The notes: generated by a model not told the origin, from the sequence alone. 38,602 nucleotides of DNA from Nitrospinaceae bacterium (GCA_029937655.1 JAPYPK010000003.1:1-38602), one strand, 5' to 3'. Positions 9,756 through 19,227 are shown, counted from the first letter of the stretch. Translations and numbers: made by a program.

Positions 9756-10849
9756 TATGACAAGGACGATAGGCCCTTGTAGTCCCCCCAAATGATATCG
9801 GGTTGAAATATATTTTTTTTCTTCTCTCGATGAGAGTTTCTTTTGGTCCAAGGAATTATTTTTGCCTCTATTTTTTTTGAACTTCTGTTTTTAGGAACAA
9901 CTAAATCACCAGGGGTTAAATTCACTCCCGCGACTATTTGCGCTTTCGAGAATCGCCCTTGAACCTCGCTGACCTTTATGATGCCTTTCCGGGAATACCT
10001 AGCACCCAAGTCAACTTTAGCTACTGGATCATTAAATTCAGGTTCTAACGAAAAAACGGTGAATACATCTTGTACATTAACACCATTTGCTTTCCCTAAA
10101 TTTATAATAGTACTATTATTTTTATGATCGATCGATATCAAATCACCCTCAAGCGGAACAGTATTTAAGGCGTTATAAATAAATACCTGTACTTGATCAT
10201 TCAAATTCCACAGAGCATTCCCCATTGAATGATCTTTAAAGGTATCTGATTGATAGCTAATATTCTGGACATTTATATCAAAAGGTTTTCGTCCTACACT
10301 TGAGTTAACTGTGAATATTTTTTTTACAAACGAGCGCCCCGTATGCAAATTCTGTAACTCTATGGATACCTGTATGAGCGCCAGCTCTTTATGAAGGCGT
10401 GCTTCTTTCTTTGTGTGGTTTTTTTTAAGCGGATTAGTATCTGGATTAAATATTAAAATATTACCTCGAACTTTGTACTGACTTAATGGAGCCTTCGTCA
10501 AAGAAGTAAAACTTGTCACATTGAGTTGGCTATCCTTATTAGTTTTTTTATCTTTCTTTGCTTTATTCCCCAATTGACTTTTAAACTTATTTGTTACATT
10601 TGATTCTATTTTTTTTAAGCGGACCACTTGAAAGACACCTAAATTAGTAAGACTGTTTTCAAGCATCGAGGAAAAAAAGATACCTGGTTTGAATTGATAC
10701 TCCCAGTCCACAGGATTAGAAAATGACTCCACTGTTATTTTTTTTATAAATTTTGCCTCTACATAGCTCTCAGAGAACAATAGAAAAGGAAAAAAAAGAA
10801 AATACATTAAATATGGTTTTGATAATATTTTTTTAGTTAAAGTACCCAT
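9752..10849 (-). CDS. Exported protein with CsgG/FlgT-like architecture
   Basis: The 365-residue product begins with a basic stretch and a strongly hydrophobic core ([13 protein letters not shown]), which suggests a signal peptide ending near residue 31 without a lipobox cysteine. The N-terminal half, with [14 protein letters not shown] and [18 protein letters not shown], resembles the CsgG-type domain in which a pore or scaffold protein reports secreted-complex assembly. The C-terminal part, with [20 protein letters not shown], then [11 protein letters not shown], then [18 protein letters not shown], resembles the small beta domain of FlgT. The role is probably in the periplasm or at the outer membrane, perhaps near the flagellar base given the flagellar genes downstream; this is inference. 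It converges on carB with a four-base overlap. Confidence 0.6.
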   Translation of the reverse strand: MGTLTKKILSKPYLMYFLFFPFLLFSESYVEAKFIKKITVESFSNPVDWEYQFKPGIFFSSMLENSLTNLGVFQVVRLKKIESNVTNKFKSQLGNKAKKDKKTNKDSQLNVTSFTSLTKAPLSQYKVRGNILIFNPDTNPLKKNHTKKEARLHKELALIQVSIELQNLHTGRSFVKKIFTVNSSVGRKPFDINVQNISYQSDTFKDHSMGNALWNLNDQVQVFIYNALNTVPLEGDLISIDHKNNSTIINLGKANGVNVQDVFTVFSLEPEFNDPVAKVDLGARYSRKGIIKVSEVQGRFSKAQIVAGVNLTPGDLVVPKNRSSKKIEAKIIPWTKRNSHREKKKNIFQPDIIWGDYKGLSSLSY

Positions 10850-10997
10850 ATCATTAAATATCGACAGTTAGGCATAAAATCTTCATATAAATATTCGTTT
10901 TATTATAATAAAATCTTTGTTTTTCCAAATTATAGCCTTCTATACTTGCTTCCAATCGTCTTGACCTATGGATCATAGAAAAGTACAATCACTCGCT

Positions 10998-11759
10998 ATG
11001 AAAAAACTACTATATCTTATTATTTTTTCTTTATTATTTCTCCCAAACTATCAAGCACAGGCTAAGTCATCACCAGAGGGTATGGTTCTCATCAAAAAGG
11101 GTTGTTTCATGATGGGCACCAACAAAATACACGACTACTTGGCTTTTGACCCAGATGTCCGAGAACGCCCAAATGATCGAGAACGCCCCGTTCACAAGGT
11201 GTGCCTCGATGCTTTTTATATGGACACCTACGAAACTACACAAGATAAATGGAGCAAGGTGAACCTTATAAATAATTCCGTATACAAAGCCCCTAATATT
11301 GCTGTCAATCAAATTGAATGGGGAGATGCAAATGATTATTGTCAGACGCTCGGAAACCGCCTCCCTACGGAAGCTGAGTGGGAATATGCAGCTCGTGCAG
11401 GCACCACGACGGAGTATCCTTGGGGTGATAAAATGGACCGCAATTATGCTTGGTATGGTGGAAACTCAGGCCATACACATCACCCAGCGGGAACTAGAAA
11501 ACCCAACCCATGGGGATTGTATGACATGTTCGGAGGCGTCTGGGAGTGGGTTAGTGATTGGTATGGCGAGTTCTATTATAAAACCAGCCCACTAAAAAAT
11601 CCTAAAGGTCCATCAAATATTTTGAGCTGGCATGTAATCAGAGGGGGGTCATGGATTGATGACAAACAATTCGTTCGTACCACTATCCGATATCCCGGGT
11701 TAGCTGATAATACGGATGATTTCTGGGTTGGATTCCGCTGTGCCAGAGATTTAAATTAA
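10998..11759 (+). CDS. Exported SUMF1/FGE-fold protein, probably not a formylglycine-generating enzyme
   Basis: The protein has the formylglycine-generating-enzyme (SUMF1) fold: PEGMVLIKKGCFMMGT, ERPVHKVCLDAFYMDTYETT, NRLPTEAEWEYAARAG, YPWGDKMDRNYAWYGGNSG, NPWGLYDMFGGVWEWVSDWY, VIRGGSWIDD and WVGFRCARD. I choose the ATG at 10998, which gives the signal peptide MKKLLYLIIFSLLFLPNYQAQA. An upstream in-frame ATG at 10968 would place ten charged residues ahead of it. True FGE needs a paired active-site cysteine close after the RGGS motif; here that position is Trp followed by Ile and Asp, so the catalytic cysteines appear to be missing. Such domains commonly bind ligands or serve as scaffolds in the periplasm. 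The target is unknown. Confidence 0.85.
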   Translation: MKKLLYLIIFSLLFLPNYQAQAKSSPEGMVLIKKGCFMMGTNKIHDYLAFDPDVRERPNDRERPVHKVCLDAFYMDTYETTQDKWSKVNLINNSVYKAPNIAVNQIEWGDANDYCQTLGNRLPTEAEWEYAARAGTTTEYPWGDKMDRNYAWYGGNSGHTHHPAGTRKPNPWGLYDMFGGVWEWVSDWYGEFYYKTSPLKNPKGPSNILSWHVIRGGSWIDDKQFVRTTIRYPGLADNTDDFWVGFRCARDLN

Positions 11760-11793
11760 TCAATATGCCAGATCAAAAATCTCTCTACATGTA

Positions 11794-12438
11794 ATGACTT
11801 TTGTTTTTGATTCTCGCACAACCAATAGGTTATACCAAAAACTTAGATCAAGTATTCCTGTCGCTACAACAGAGTTGAGCTACAGTAATCATTTCGAACT
11901 ACTAATAGCAGTAATGCTTACTGCTCAGGCAACAGATAAAATCGTAAATGAAGTAACCCCATCGCTTTTTAAAAAGTGCCCTAGCCCCAAAAGCTTTATT
12001 TTGTACGGCGAAAAAAAACTAGCTCGCTTGATAAAAAGAATCGGTTTAGCGCCTACCAAAGCAAAAAATATTATTCGCACGTGTCAAATATTATTAAAAA
12101 ATCACAATGGCGTTATACCTAAAACTCGAGAGGAGTTAGTAGAACTTCCAGGTGTTGGTAGAAAAACGGCAAATGTTGTTTTAAATGAAGCATTTGGAAT
12201 ACCTACTATAGCCGTCGACACACATGTGTTTAGAGTTGCCAATCGCACAGGATTAGCCAAGGGAAAGACTGTCCTTGAAACTGAAAAAAAATTAATAGAA
12301 GTAACTCCGGAGAAATGGAAAAAAGACGCGCACCATTATCTTATTCTTCATGGACGTTATGTTTGCAAAGCAAAAAACTTTAAATGCTCCAACTGCTCCA
12401 TCATTAAAGAGTGTCAGTTTAAAAATAAAACTAAATAG
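11794..12438 (+). CDS. nth: Endonuclease III (base-excision DNA glycosylase/AP lyase)
   Basis: Nth removes oxidised pyrimidines and cleaves the abasic strand. The helix-hairpin-helix LPGVGRKTANVVLNEAFG carries the catalytic Lys124, and VDTHVFRVANRTGL carries the catalytic Asp142. The C-terminal [4Fe-4S] ligands are Cys191, Cys198, Cys201 and Cys207 with the canonical C-x6-C-x2-C-x5-C spacing. The motif LLIAVMLTAQATDKIVNEVTP is typical. The length of 214 residues is normal. It lies 34 bases after the SUMF1-fold gene and two bases before the M14-like gene, so the latter two are probably one transcript. Confidence 0.96.
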   Translation: MTFVFDSRTTNRLYQKLRSSIPVATTELSYSNHFELLIAVMLTAQATDKIVNEVTPSLFKKCPSPKSFILYGEKKLARLIKRIGLAPTKAKNIIRTCQILLKNHNGVIPKTREELVELPGVGRKTANVVLNEAFGIPTIAVDTHVFRVANRTGLAKGKTVLETEKKLIEVTPEKWKKDAHHYLILHGRYVCKAKNFKCSNCSIIKECQFKNKTK

Positions 12439-12440
12439 AA

Positions 12441-13205
12441 ATGTCCACCCAAAAAAAAAGAAGTTATGCAGATCTTGTAAAACGATTAAGCAAAACACTA
12501 GATAATACCGTTCAAATTTTTACCCTTGACCATATTAAATATTCAAATAATAAATATCCCTTCCAAAAAATAATATTAGGAGTTCATAATCCGAGGCGAG
12601 TTCTAATTTCAGCAGGAATTCATGGGGATGAACCGGCCGGAATTGAAACAATATGCTCTTTTTTAGAAAATAGTAGGTACAAAAAACATTTGGATCAATG
12701 GGAAATCACTATACTCCCATGTATTAATCCTTATGGTTTTGAAAATGACACCCGTGAAAACCATGAGAGCAAAGATTTAAACCGCTTATTCAAGGTTCAC
12801 AACCCCCCACTTGAAGTAAAATTAGCTAAATCGATCATTGAGCCCTCATATTTTGACATGACAATAGAATTACATGAGGATTGTGATAGCCATGGATATT
12901 ACTTGTTCCAAAAATCTAACACACCTAATGGACTTGAAATTGGAGTTAAAATTATCGAAGCGCTGAAAGGAGTTATTTCAATTAATTCAGATAAAACTAT
13001 TGAGAACATGCCTGCAGAAAAAGGAATTATACATAGAATAAAAGACATCAATCAGATGGAATGGTGGCCTATGGCTGGATATTCGCTTTCAATGAAAGCA
13101 GTCCATTGCTTAACCCTTGAAACTCCCACCATGCTACCTATGGACACACGTGTACAAGCGCACCTCTTGGCCATCGATCAAGCATTAATGTGTAATCATC
13201 AATAA
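12441..13205 (+). CDS. M14-like zinc carboxypeptidase / aspartoacylase-family hydrolase
   Basis: This is a zinc-dependent amide hydrolase of the M14/AstE-ASPA fold with 254 residues. His61 and Glu64 in ISAGIHGDEPAG and His145 in TIELHEDCDSHGYY are the predicted metal ligands. NPYG with the following Arg105 and KDLNRLF (Asn114, Arg115) match the substrate-carboxylate-binding residues. Glu227 in LETPT is the likely general base. There is no signal peptide, so it should act in the cytoplasm, on a small peptide, an amino-acid conjugate or a murein fragment; the sequence does not decide which. It starts two bases after nth and converges on the transglycosylase gene. Confidence 0.82.
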   Translation: MSTQKKRSYADLVKRLSKTLDNTVQIFTLDHIKYSNNKYPFQKIILGVHNPRRVLISAGIHGDEPAGIETICSFLENSRYKKHLDQWEITILPCINPYGFENDTRENHESKDLNRLFKVHNPPLEVKLAKSIIEPSYFDMTIELHEDCDSHGYYLFQKSNTPNGLEIGVKIIEALKGVISINSDKTIENMPAEKGIIHRIKDINQMEWWPMAGYSLSMKAVHCLTLETPTMLPMDTRVQAHLLAIDQALMCNHQ

Positions 13206-13254
13206 GTGTGCTGCCGTTTTATCACAATCAAAGGCGGTAATAAAATTAGGGGAC

Positions 13255-15444
13255 TTAACTTAACTTGAGGGGAGATATAATAGGAACAACTATAGGCTCT
13301 CCAACGGGGATAGAATTGATATCCTTCCTTGGATTATAACTAGCAAGTAACCAGAAAGGGATAGCGTATATTTCGTTACATAATTCCCAAGCGGTTTCAC
13401 CCTTGGCCATATTTCGAACTAAAAGCTTCTCAATCATAAAATTATTAAAAAAATCTTCCTGTATAGCTTTATGATATTCCTGTCTTCGTTCTTCAAAAAG
13501 ATCTGGTTCCACCTTTAGGAATGGAACTTTAATTTCCGCATGGACATTTAACTGAGACCTCTTATTCATCCGATTAAGTTTTAATATTTTTTTAACCGGT
13601 AATTTGCTCCACTCCGCATAGTGACTTAACGTTTCATCAAAGTCCACCACGATGACTCCGACTTGAGATGAGTTCATAGTATCGTTACCAGTAAAGGAAA
13701 CTGGGCGAAATGCTGGCCTACCATGATTAGCTTTATCTACAGATTTAATATGAGCAAGTTTTACTTCAAAGGTTTGATTTGTCCGTTTTTCCGAGTTATT
13801 TTTTTTCGGATCAGGTTTGAAAGTATTTCGTTTGACAACTTTAGGTCTGGATGCAATCTGCATTCGATCATTTAATGGTATTTCTCCCGAAGGAACGTTT
13901 AACAACTGACCGCGAATAATCTGATCCGGATATTTAATTCGATTTAACCTGAGTAATTCGTTTACTTCTGTATCAAATCGATTAGCAATTTTCGTTAAAT
14001 TATCATTGCGACGTACTTTATATGTACTTAATTCACCACTATATTTTTTCTGATATTGTTTTACCATACGAACTGAAGGGTAAGCAGAACCTCCCCTCCC
14101 AGGCAAACGAAGTACCTGTCCTATATATATTTTATTCCTATGAGTTAGATTATTATATGAGTATAACTTATTGACTGAAGTTCTAAATCGCGATGCAATT
14201 ACCGACAGGGTATCCCCTCGGCGAACGGTATACCATTTTGAGCGAATCTGGTTTTTGTGACGCTCACTAGCCGGGATAATCTGATAAAAACTTCTTTGTT
14301 GAGAAAGTTTATTTTGAGGAGCTTGAAAGGTGAAATTTCGCGGAATTCGCTTCTGACCAGATATAACTGGCCTTCTAAGAGCGGGATTATATTTTGCTAT
14401 TTCATCTCTTGTCATGTTCAGGCTAGGCATAACACTATTTATGTGAACAAAATCTTTAAAAACAACGGAAGATAAATTCAAAGGTTGTTCAAATTTAGCA
14501 TTAGGAAAATATTTATTCTTGTTTTTCACAACATGCAGTGCCGCTAAAAATTCCGCATAGAAATTTTTAGAAGCAAAACCAAAACTACGGCTTCTGTAGC
14601 CATTGATCACATCTACGATGTTGGCTCCATATCTTTTTTTAGCATTTTTCATTCCCTGAGTACCATGATTATACGCTGTAATAGCAAGTGGCCAGCTTTG
14701 CAGAGCTTTAAAGTTTGATTTTAAAAGTTTTGCTCCAGCAATAGTAGATAGAATTGGATCTCTACGCTCATCAACATCATAACCAACATTCATAAACAAA
14801 CGCCCAGTTCCGCGAGTAAACTGCCAAATCCCAGCCGCCCCGGCACTGGAGTACGCATTTACTTGAAACGAAGATTCGACGTGCGGGAGTACCGTTAATT
14901 CTAAAGGAAGTTTAGCTTCAGCGAAAATTTGATTAATTCTGTCTTTATACTTACCGGAACGTTCAATACCAGATTTAAAACGGTCACTCTGGCCGATTTG
15001 AACCCTTATTCTCCGGGAGGCTTTTCTAAAATTTGACTTAACTAAATTGTAAATTCTTTTAGGTTCACCTTTTAATGACTGCTTTTTTTTGGTTCTGGAT
15101 ATTTTTAGTAATAATTTTTTATACTTTTTTTTAACCAGACCCAATCTATACTCCCTTGACCTTCTCGACATATTTGATCCATTTTTGATATAGAGAACCT
15201 CATAAATTATGCCAAGGTTATCCATGTCATGAACTACGTAATGATCTGTGGAGTATTCAGAATAGATCTTTTTCCAAAATTTAACTTTCGACTCAAGTCC
15301 TACAGGAGTGGAAAAATCATAATGATGTAATGTGTGCACTTCTCTATTAAGGTTTGCATGCACATAACCTTCAGAAAAGAAATGTATAATTAAAAAAAGA
15401 AACAATATCTTTATAGATTTAGTGAACAAATTATTATCTTTCAA
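13255..15444 (-). CDS. MltD-like membrane-bound lytic transglycosylase with LysM repeats
   Basis: This enzyme cleaves murein between MurNAc and GlcNAc. An N-terminal signal or anchor (IKILFLFLIIHFF, residues 11-23) is followed by a helical region and the SLT domain at about residues 175-275. Catalytic Glu190 lies in LPHVESSFQVNAYSSAGAAG, followed by IWQFTRGTG and ITAYNHGTQGM. Two clear LysM domains follow (residues 405-448, YTVRRGDTLSVIASRF; and 475-518, YKVRRNDNLTKIANRF), then two degenerate LysM-like units towards the C-terminus (ETLSHYAEWSKLP and GETAWELCNEIYAIP). There is no lipobox, unlike E. coli MltD. The start is a TTG at the 3' side of position 15444; a second TTG five codons in is possible. 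Confidence 0.88.
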   Translation of the reverse strand: MKDNNLFTKSIKILFLFLIIHFFSEGYVHANLNREVHTLHHYDFSTPVGLESKVKFWKKIYSEYSTDHYVVHDMDNLGIIYEVLYIKNGSNMSRRSREYRLGLVKKKYKKLLLKISRTKKKQSLKGEPKRIYNLVKSNFRKASRRIRVQIGQSDRFKSGIERSGKYKDRINQIFAEAKLPLELTVLPHVESSFQVNAYSSAGAAGIWQFTRGTGRLFMNVGYDVDERRDPILSTIAGAKLLKSNFKALQSWPLAITAYNHGTQGMKNAKKRYGANIVDVINGYRSRSFGFASKNFYAEFLAALHVVKNKNKYFPNAKFEQPLNLSSVVFKDFVHINSVMPSLNMTRDEIAKYNPALRRPVISGQKRIPRNFTFQAPQNKLSQQRSFYQIIPASERHKNQIRSKWYTVRRGDTLSVIASRFRTSVNKLYSYNNLTHRNKIYIGQVLRLPGRGGSAYPSVRMVKQYQKKYSGELSTYKVRRNDNLTKIANRFDTEVNELLRLNRIKYPDQIIRGQLLNVPSGEIPLNDRMQIASRPKVVKRNTFKPDPKKNNSEKRTNQTFEVKLAHIKSVDKANHGRPAFRPVSFTGNDTMNSSQVGVIVVDFDETLSHYAEWSKLPVKKILKLNRMNKRSQLNVHAEIKVPFLKVEPDLFEERRQEYHKAIQEDFFNNFMIEKLLVRNMAKGETAWELCNEIYAIPFWLLASYNPRKDINSIPVGEPIVVPIISPLKLS

Positions 15445-15629
15445 TTGCAGGTAATTAGTATTTTTAAGGGACAGTATAATGGACTAATTCAAAAGGGAGT
15501 TAAATTACTACTAGAAAAACAACCTAACTTCTATATTTTCAAAAGGCTAACAAAGCTGCCACTGCCAGTCAAGGTAAATCCAGCACCAGAATTAAACCTT
15601 TGAAAAATCAATACGTGATAAAATTAAAC

Positions 15630-15920
15630 TTATTTATTTTTAGACGAATACTCACTATTAAGTCTATATACAAAGGACAATAACTCGGCTACTACCTGGT
15701 ATAAAGATGCCGGAATTTCACGATTTAAATCAACTTTCGAGAGTAGGTGGACTAAGTCCGGATCTTCCTTTATTGGAACATTATTTTCTTTTGCCAAAGC
15801 AATAATTTTATCAGCAATTAGTCCCTTACCCTTTGCGGTAACAACGGGAGATTTGTTAACTCTATTGTCGTACCGCAGCGACACTGCAGAACGATCTGGT
15901 TTTTTTTTGAAATCAATCAT
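15630..15920 (-). CDS. Stand-alone FlhB C-terminal-domain homologue (YlqH/FlhX type)
   Basis: The 96 residues match only the cytoplasmic tail of the flagellar export switch FlhB: AVSLRYDNRVNKSPVVTAKG, IADKIIALAKENNVPIKEDP and EIPASLYQVVAELLSFVYRLN. The transmembrane domain is absent. The autocleavage motif NPTH of FlhB aligns with KPDR (residues 7-10), so self-cleavage is not expected. Bacillus YlqH and proteobacterial FlhX-type proteins are similar short homologues that can partly replace or modulate FlhB in export-specificity switching. The ATG overlaps the stop of the upstream FliK-like gene by four bases (ATGA). This pairing matches the ylqG-ylqH arrangement known in Bacillus. Confidence 0.85.
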   Translation of the reverse strand: MIDFKKKPDRSAVSLRYDNRVNKSPVVTAKGKGLIADKIIALAKENNVPIKEDPDLVHLLSKVDLNREIPASLYQVVAELLSFVYRLNSEYSSKNK

Positions 15921-17464
15921 GTTGTCAAATCCACCAATCTATCAGAATCACATGTTAATAACTGGTCCAATTGTTTTTCCAATTTTCTATCAATAGTACC
16001 AACAACACAACATGATGCGCTAACCTCAAAGTCCAAACTACTTAAGCGAGAACAAAAATCTTTAAGATTACCGTCTATAAATTTAGCTACATTTTCACTC
16101 TCAACATCAATTTTAATTGAAATAGATTCCTTGTTCATTTTGGCATCAACACGAATATTTCCGAGCACTGATAATTCCAACAGAAAAACAAGAAGCACGT
16201 CATCATTATTTTTATCCTCTTTCCCTTTACCCTCATCCTCAGGACGTCTCAAATAAAGGTTAACTGTCTTACCAACCATAAAAGGATCAGGAATTTGTAA
16301 TAGGATAGGTTGATTTTCTTGACGTGCAAATTGATTCGTCAATTGCTGCAATTCAATATTTTCAACTGCCCGAAGTAAAACTTTAATTACCTCTGTAAAT
16401 TGACGCCTCTGACTAGCCGAAATATCCTTTTCTACACTCTTTGCCTCTAAGACCTCCAACAACTTTGTGAGTTGACCCTTCAAGTCGTTTCTCACATTAA
16501 ATGGAATTTCAAAAGGGACTTTTCCCTGAAAAATATTTTTCACTTTTGGCTCATAATTAATGCCAGATAAATCTATTTGTTCTTTTAGTTGGGTACTGCC
16601 TTGACTTAGAAAATTTTGTACCGTGGGTGGAGTTTTTACAAAATTCAAAGTTTTGGCCAAACGCCAAACTAAATCGGTTTTAGTACTGAGATTCTTAATA
16701 ACCTCAGATGAATTAACCAAAATATCTAGTCTTTCAAGCATTACTCCAAACGGTTCTTTAAAAGGTAATAAAGATTTAATTCTAAAAATATCAACCAGCT
16801 TAGACGTATTATCCGGTTGAACTACAAGCCTAAAACCATCACGATGTGGGGTGACTACTAAAGAAACATTTTCCCCGGTTTTAGGTGGTAGTGAAGAAAA
16901 ATAGGCAGTTATCAATTTATTTTCAAAATTAACAACTATATTATTATTTCCAGAAATATCCACAACGGTAGCTTTTATTGATTGACCTGATGTGAGATTC
17001 ATATTGTCGATTTCACGTGCCGACAAATCTCTAGAAAAAATATTACTGGATTTTGTTAGGGTGAGATTAGGGTTAGAATCCAAAATTGATTTATTATCGA
17101 ATACTTGATTTGATGGAATATTTGAAAAATTTTTGCCAGATATTTTGGTTCTATCCTCAATGCCATGTGATGGGGAAGTTGGATGAGAGTCTATTAATTT
17201 TATCTGTAATGGCAATTCAGAAGAAGGTCTATATACTTGAGCAGAAAAAGAATGCCCAGGAGTTAAAGGATGTCGTGTTTCAACCATTATCCGCTTATTA
17301 AAAATTTTTAGAATAGCTTTATTTTTCTCGGGCAATGATTCTAAAACGGTAGCCTGGAACTGTGCCCCCGATTTAAGAAATTTATTTAAATAAGGGAGAG
17401 TATCGAGAGAACTATTGACCAATGTCAATTTCAATGAGTTTTCAGATAAACCTTCAGGAATCAA
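15917..17464 (-). CDS. FliK/YlqG-like flagellar hook-length control protein
   Basis: The 515-residue protein has repeated beta-rich segments (ATVLESLPEKNKAILKIFN; SIKATVVDISGNNNIVVNFE). Its C-terminal domain resembles Flg_hook, with FLLELSVLGNIRVDAKMN, SISIKIDVESENVAKFI and LKDFCSRLSSLDFEVS. FliK measures hook length and switches export specificity by touching FlhB; the coupled FlhB-tail homologue downstream fits such a partner. I choose TTG at 17464-17462 as the start because GGAGG (17474-17470) lies five bases upstream. A longer frame from TTG at 17476 would place that ribosome site inside the gene. Homology is clearest at the C-terminus, so YlqG-like is a safer name than FliK itself. Confidence 0.72.
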   Translation of the reverse strand: MIPEGLSENSLKLTLVNSSLDTLPYLNKFLKSGAQFQATVLESLPEKNKAILKIFNKRIMVETRHPLTPGHSFSAQVYRPSSELPLQIKLIDSHPTSPSHGIEDRTKISGKNFSNIPSNQVFDNKSILDSNPNLTLTKSSNIFSRDLSAREIDNMNLTSGQSIKATVVDISGNNNIVVNFENKLITAYFSSLPPKTGENVSLVVTPHRDGFRLVVQPDNTSKLVDIFRIKSLLPFKEPFGVMLERLDILVNSSEVIKNLSTKTDLVWRLAKTLNFVKTPPTVQNFLSQGSTQLKEQIDLSGINYEPKVKNIFQGKVPFEIPFNVRNDLKGQLTKLLEVLEAKSVEKDISASQRRQFTEVIKVLLRAVENIELQQLTNQFARQENQPILLQIPDPFMVGKTVNLYLRRPEDEGKGKEDKNNDDVLLVFLLELSVLGNIRVDAKMNKESISIKIDVESENVAKFIDGNLKDFCSRLSSLDFEVSASCCVVGTIDRKLEKQLDQLLTCDSDRLVDLTT

Positions 17465-17536
17465 TTCAACCTCCAATTAAAAAACAAAGGTTTGAGTATT
17501 GCAAAAACAAAAGAAATTATAGTTAACGATTTTTTT

Positions 17537-17878
17537 TTAAACGGTAAGGTTGATGTTCTGCCCTTGGTGAGAATTACCTTTAAAGACATTTTCTTGGGTA
17601 GAATTTGGGAGGGCCTTTTCAAGATCATTATTTTGCTTAGATTTATTGCGAAGCCTAATATCGCGTCTTCGTTTTGCCTCAGGGCTAACTGAGTCTGGGG
17701 CTTCTATTTTCTCAGGGTCCTGAACTTCAATTTGTTTCAATTCATTTACAGCAACTTGTTCCTTCTGAATTTGCTGAGCAGTAGTTGACGGAAGCTGCTG
17801 CATCGTCTGCTGCAACTTTTCAGCATGCGTTCCCATTTGAAGAGTTTGCTGAGTATTTACAATTTCTATAGTTGGCAT
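17537..17878 (-). CDS. Small Gln-rich protein of the flagellar group, function unknown
   Basis: The product is 113 residues, hydrophilic and rich in Gln, Glu and Lys: HAEKLQQTMQQLPSTTAQQI, then a charged middle (EAKRRRDIRLRNKSKQNNDL) and an Asn-rich tail. It has no signal peptide, membrane segment or cysteine and is probably mostly helical or disordered. It starts at ATG 17878 and lies 72 bases ahead of the FliK-like gene, downstream of fliL. Small Gln-rich proteins with a VQ-x-x-EK-x-Q pattern often precede flagellar genes in related bacteria, as far as I recall. I cannot assign a function. Confidence 0.65.
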   Translation of the reverse strand: MPTIEIVNTQQTLQMGTHAEKLQQTMQQLPSTTAQQIQKEQVAVNELKQIEVQDPEKIEAPDSVSPEAKRRRDIRLRNKSKQNNDLEKALPNSTQENVFKGNSHQGQNINLTV

Positions 17879-18000
17879 GGTTTAAAGCTATCGATTAACA
17901 AATAAGAGACATTAATCAATATAGCTCAACAACCTCCATTGTCAAGCGAACCAATACAAGCAACAAGTTAGTTATTAACTTTTACGGCAAAAGAAAAAGT

Positions 18001-18588
18001 CTACTTAACTATAAATTCAGAAAAATAGACCTCTTGAACAACACCCGTCCCAACAGGTAAAAGTTCGTTAACCTTAGTAATAATCCTTTTTTTAACTCGT
18101 TCCTTAGTGGACTCTATTTTTGTGGTGAGATTTTTATAGCTTTGCCGAAGAAGAATATTATAAATTCTTTTTCGAATACTGGGCAGGTTTTTAGAGATCT
18201 CCCCCCCTAACCCTGCATTGCTCATGCTAAAACTAGGGGTAACCAGAAGGAAACGACCTGATTCATCCTTACCCTTAAGCTTGATAGGAAAGAAAAATGC
18301 CTTGAGTGGATACATGTGTACTTTGTCAAACTTTGGTTGTACTAATTTACTGGCAACATCATCGCCCTCACCTAAAGCGCCTTCTGTTTCTAAATCAACC
18401 CCCTCTTCCGTCACAACATCACTTTTTGGCTCATCTCCTGAAAGAAAATAATACGCAGCGCCACCAATAAGTAAAAGAAGAAGCAAAACACCGCCACCGA
18501 CCATAATCATTAATTTTTTATCGGATTTAAGCTTTGCAATCAGGCTCGGTTCACTAGTATCTGATTCAGTTTTATCGTCTTCGGCCAT
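18001..18588 (-). CDS. fliL: FliL, flagellar basal-body-associated protein
   Basis: FliL is an inner-membrane protein that surrounds stators and supports motor torque. The acidic cytoplasmic N-terminus is followed by one transmembrane helix (residues 26-49, LMIMVGGGVLLLLLLIGGAA) and a periplasmic domain. That domain has HMYPLKAFFFPIKLKG, RFLLVTPSFSMSN, LPSIRKRIYNILLRQSYKNL and VYFSEFIVK, the last matching the family's conserved F-x-F-V-V end. The length of 195 residues is typical. It lies 21 bases downstream of coaE on the same strand, separated by 122 bases from the next flagellar gene. The motor genes motAB and fliM are not in the window. Confidence 0.88.
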   Translation of the reverse strand: MAEDDKTESDTSEPSLIAKLKSDKKLMIMVGGGVLLLLLLIGGAAYYFLSGDEPKSDVVTEEGVDLETEGALGEGDDVASKLVQPKFDKVHMYPLKAFFFPIKLKGKDESGRFLLVTPSFSMSNAGLGGEISKNLPSIRKRIYNILLRQSYKNLTTKIESTKERVKKRIITKVNELLPVGTGVVQEVYFSEFIVK

Positions 18589-18609
18589 AATTCTTGATTA
18601 AATATTACT

Positions 18610-19215
18610 CTACGCAAGACTCTGAAATTCAGAATACAAACAATGTACCTGAGATTTCAATAGGTCTCGACCACTTGTGTTATCTAAAACATAATCGGCA
18701 TAATTCAACTTTTCCTCTAGCGACATTTGTGATTTAAGACGACTTTTAACGGAGGCACGGGATTCTCCGTCACGGTTCACCACACGTTGAATTTGCAGTT
18801 CCTGAGCACTTTGAATAATTATAACTTTAGCAACATTTTTATAGTTTTTTGATTCAATCAATAAAGCTGAATCAATAATAACAACAGCTTCAGGGCTTAT
18901 CTTTTGATGATCTGAATATATTTTTTTTTCTTCTGCTATAATGCGGTGATGCAAAATAACTTCTAAAGCATGTCTCTTTTTATCACTTTGGAAAACTTCG
19001 GCTGCTAATTTTGACCTATTTAGAGTTTTATCAGGGTTCAAATATTCGTTGCCAAACTTGTCAACAATTTCTTTCCAGGCAGGTTGATGGGGAGCGACGA
19101 GCTGCCGACTTATAAGGTCTGCATCAATAATATAGGCACCTAATTCCTTAAAGTACGATGCGGCAAGGGACTTTCCCGACCCTATATTTCCAGTCAATCC
19201 GATTAAAATGGACAT
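18610..19215 (-). CDS. coaE: Dephospho-CoA kinase
   Basis: CoaE phosphorylates dephospho-CoA at the 3'-hydroxyl of the ribose, the final step of coenzyme A synthesis. The P-loop GLTGNIGSGKS lies at residues 6-16. It is followed by the CoA-binding signature YIIDADLISRQLV, the segment VVIIDSALLIES, and the LID-type helix RVVNRDGESRASVKSRL. Length (201 residues) and start are normal. It is 12 bases from the class IV aminotransferase upstream and 21 bases from fliL downstream, so it sits in a run of housekeeping genes that continues into flagellar genes. Confidence 0.95.
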   Translation of the reverse strand: MSILIGLTGNIGSGKSLAASYFKELGAYIIDADLISRQLVAPHQPAWKEIVDKFGNEYLNPDKTLNRSKLAAEVFQSDKKRHALEVILHHRIIAEEKKIYSDHQKISPEAVVIIDSALLIESKNYKNVAKVIIIQSAQELQIQRVVNRDGESRASVKSRLKSQMSLEEKLNYADYVLDNTSGRDLLKSQVHCLYSEFQSLA

Positions 19216-19227
19216 AGCAATCCTCTA

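Noticed and set aside
13206-13254. Possible bidirectional terminator between the M14-like gene and the transglycosylase gene
   Set aside because: GCC-g-TTT can pair with AAAGGC around 13214-13234, but the stem is short and there is no clean U-run, so I did not call it.
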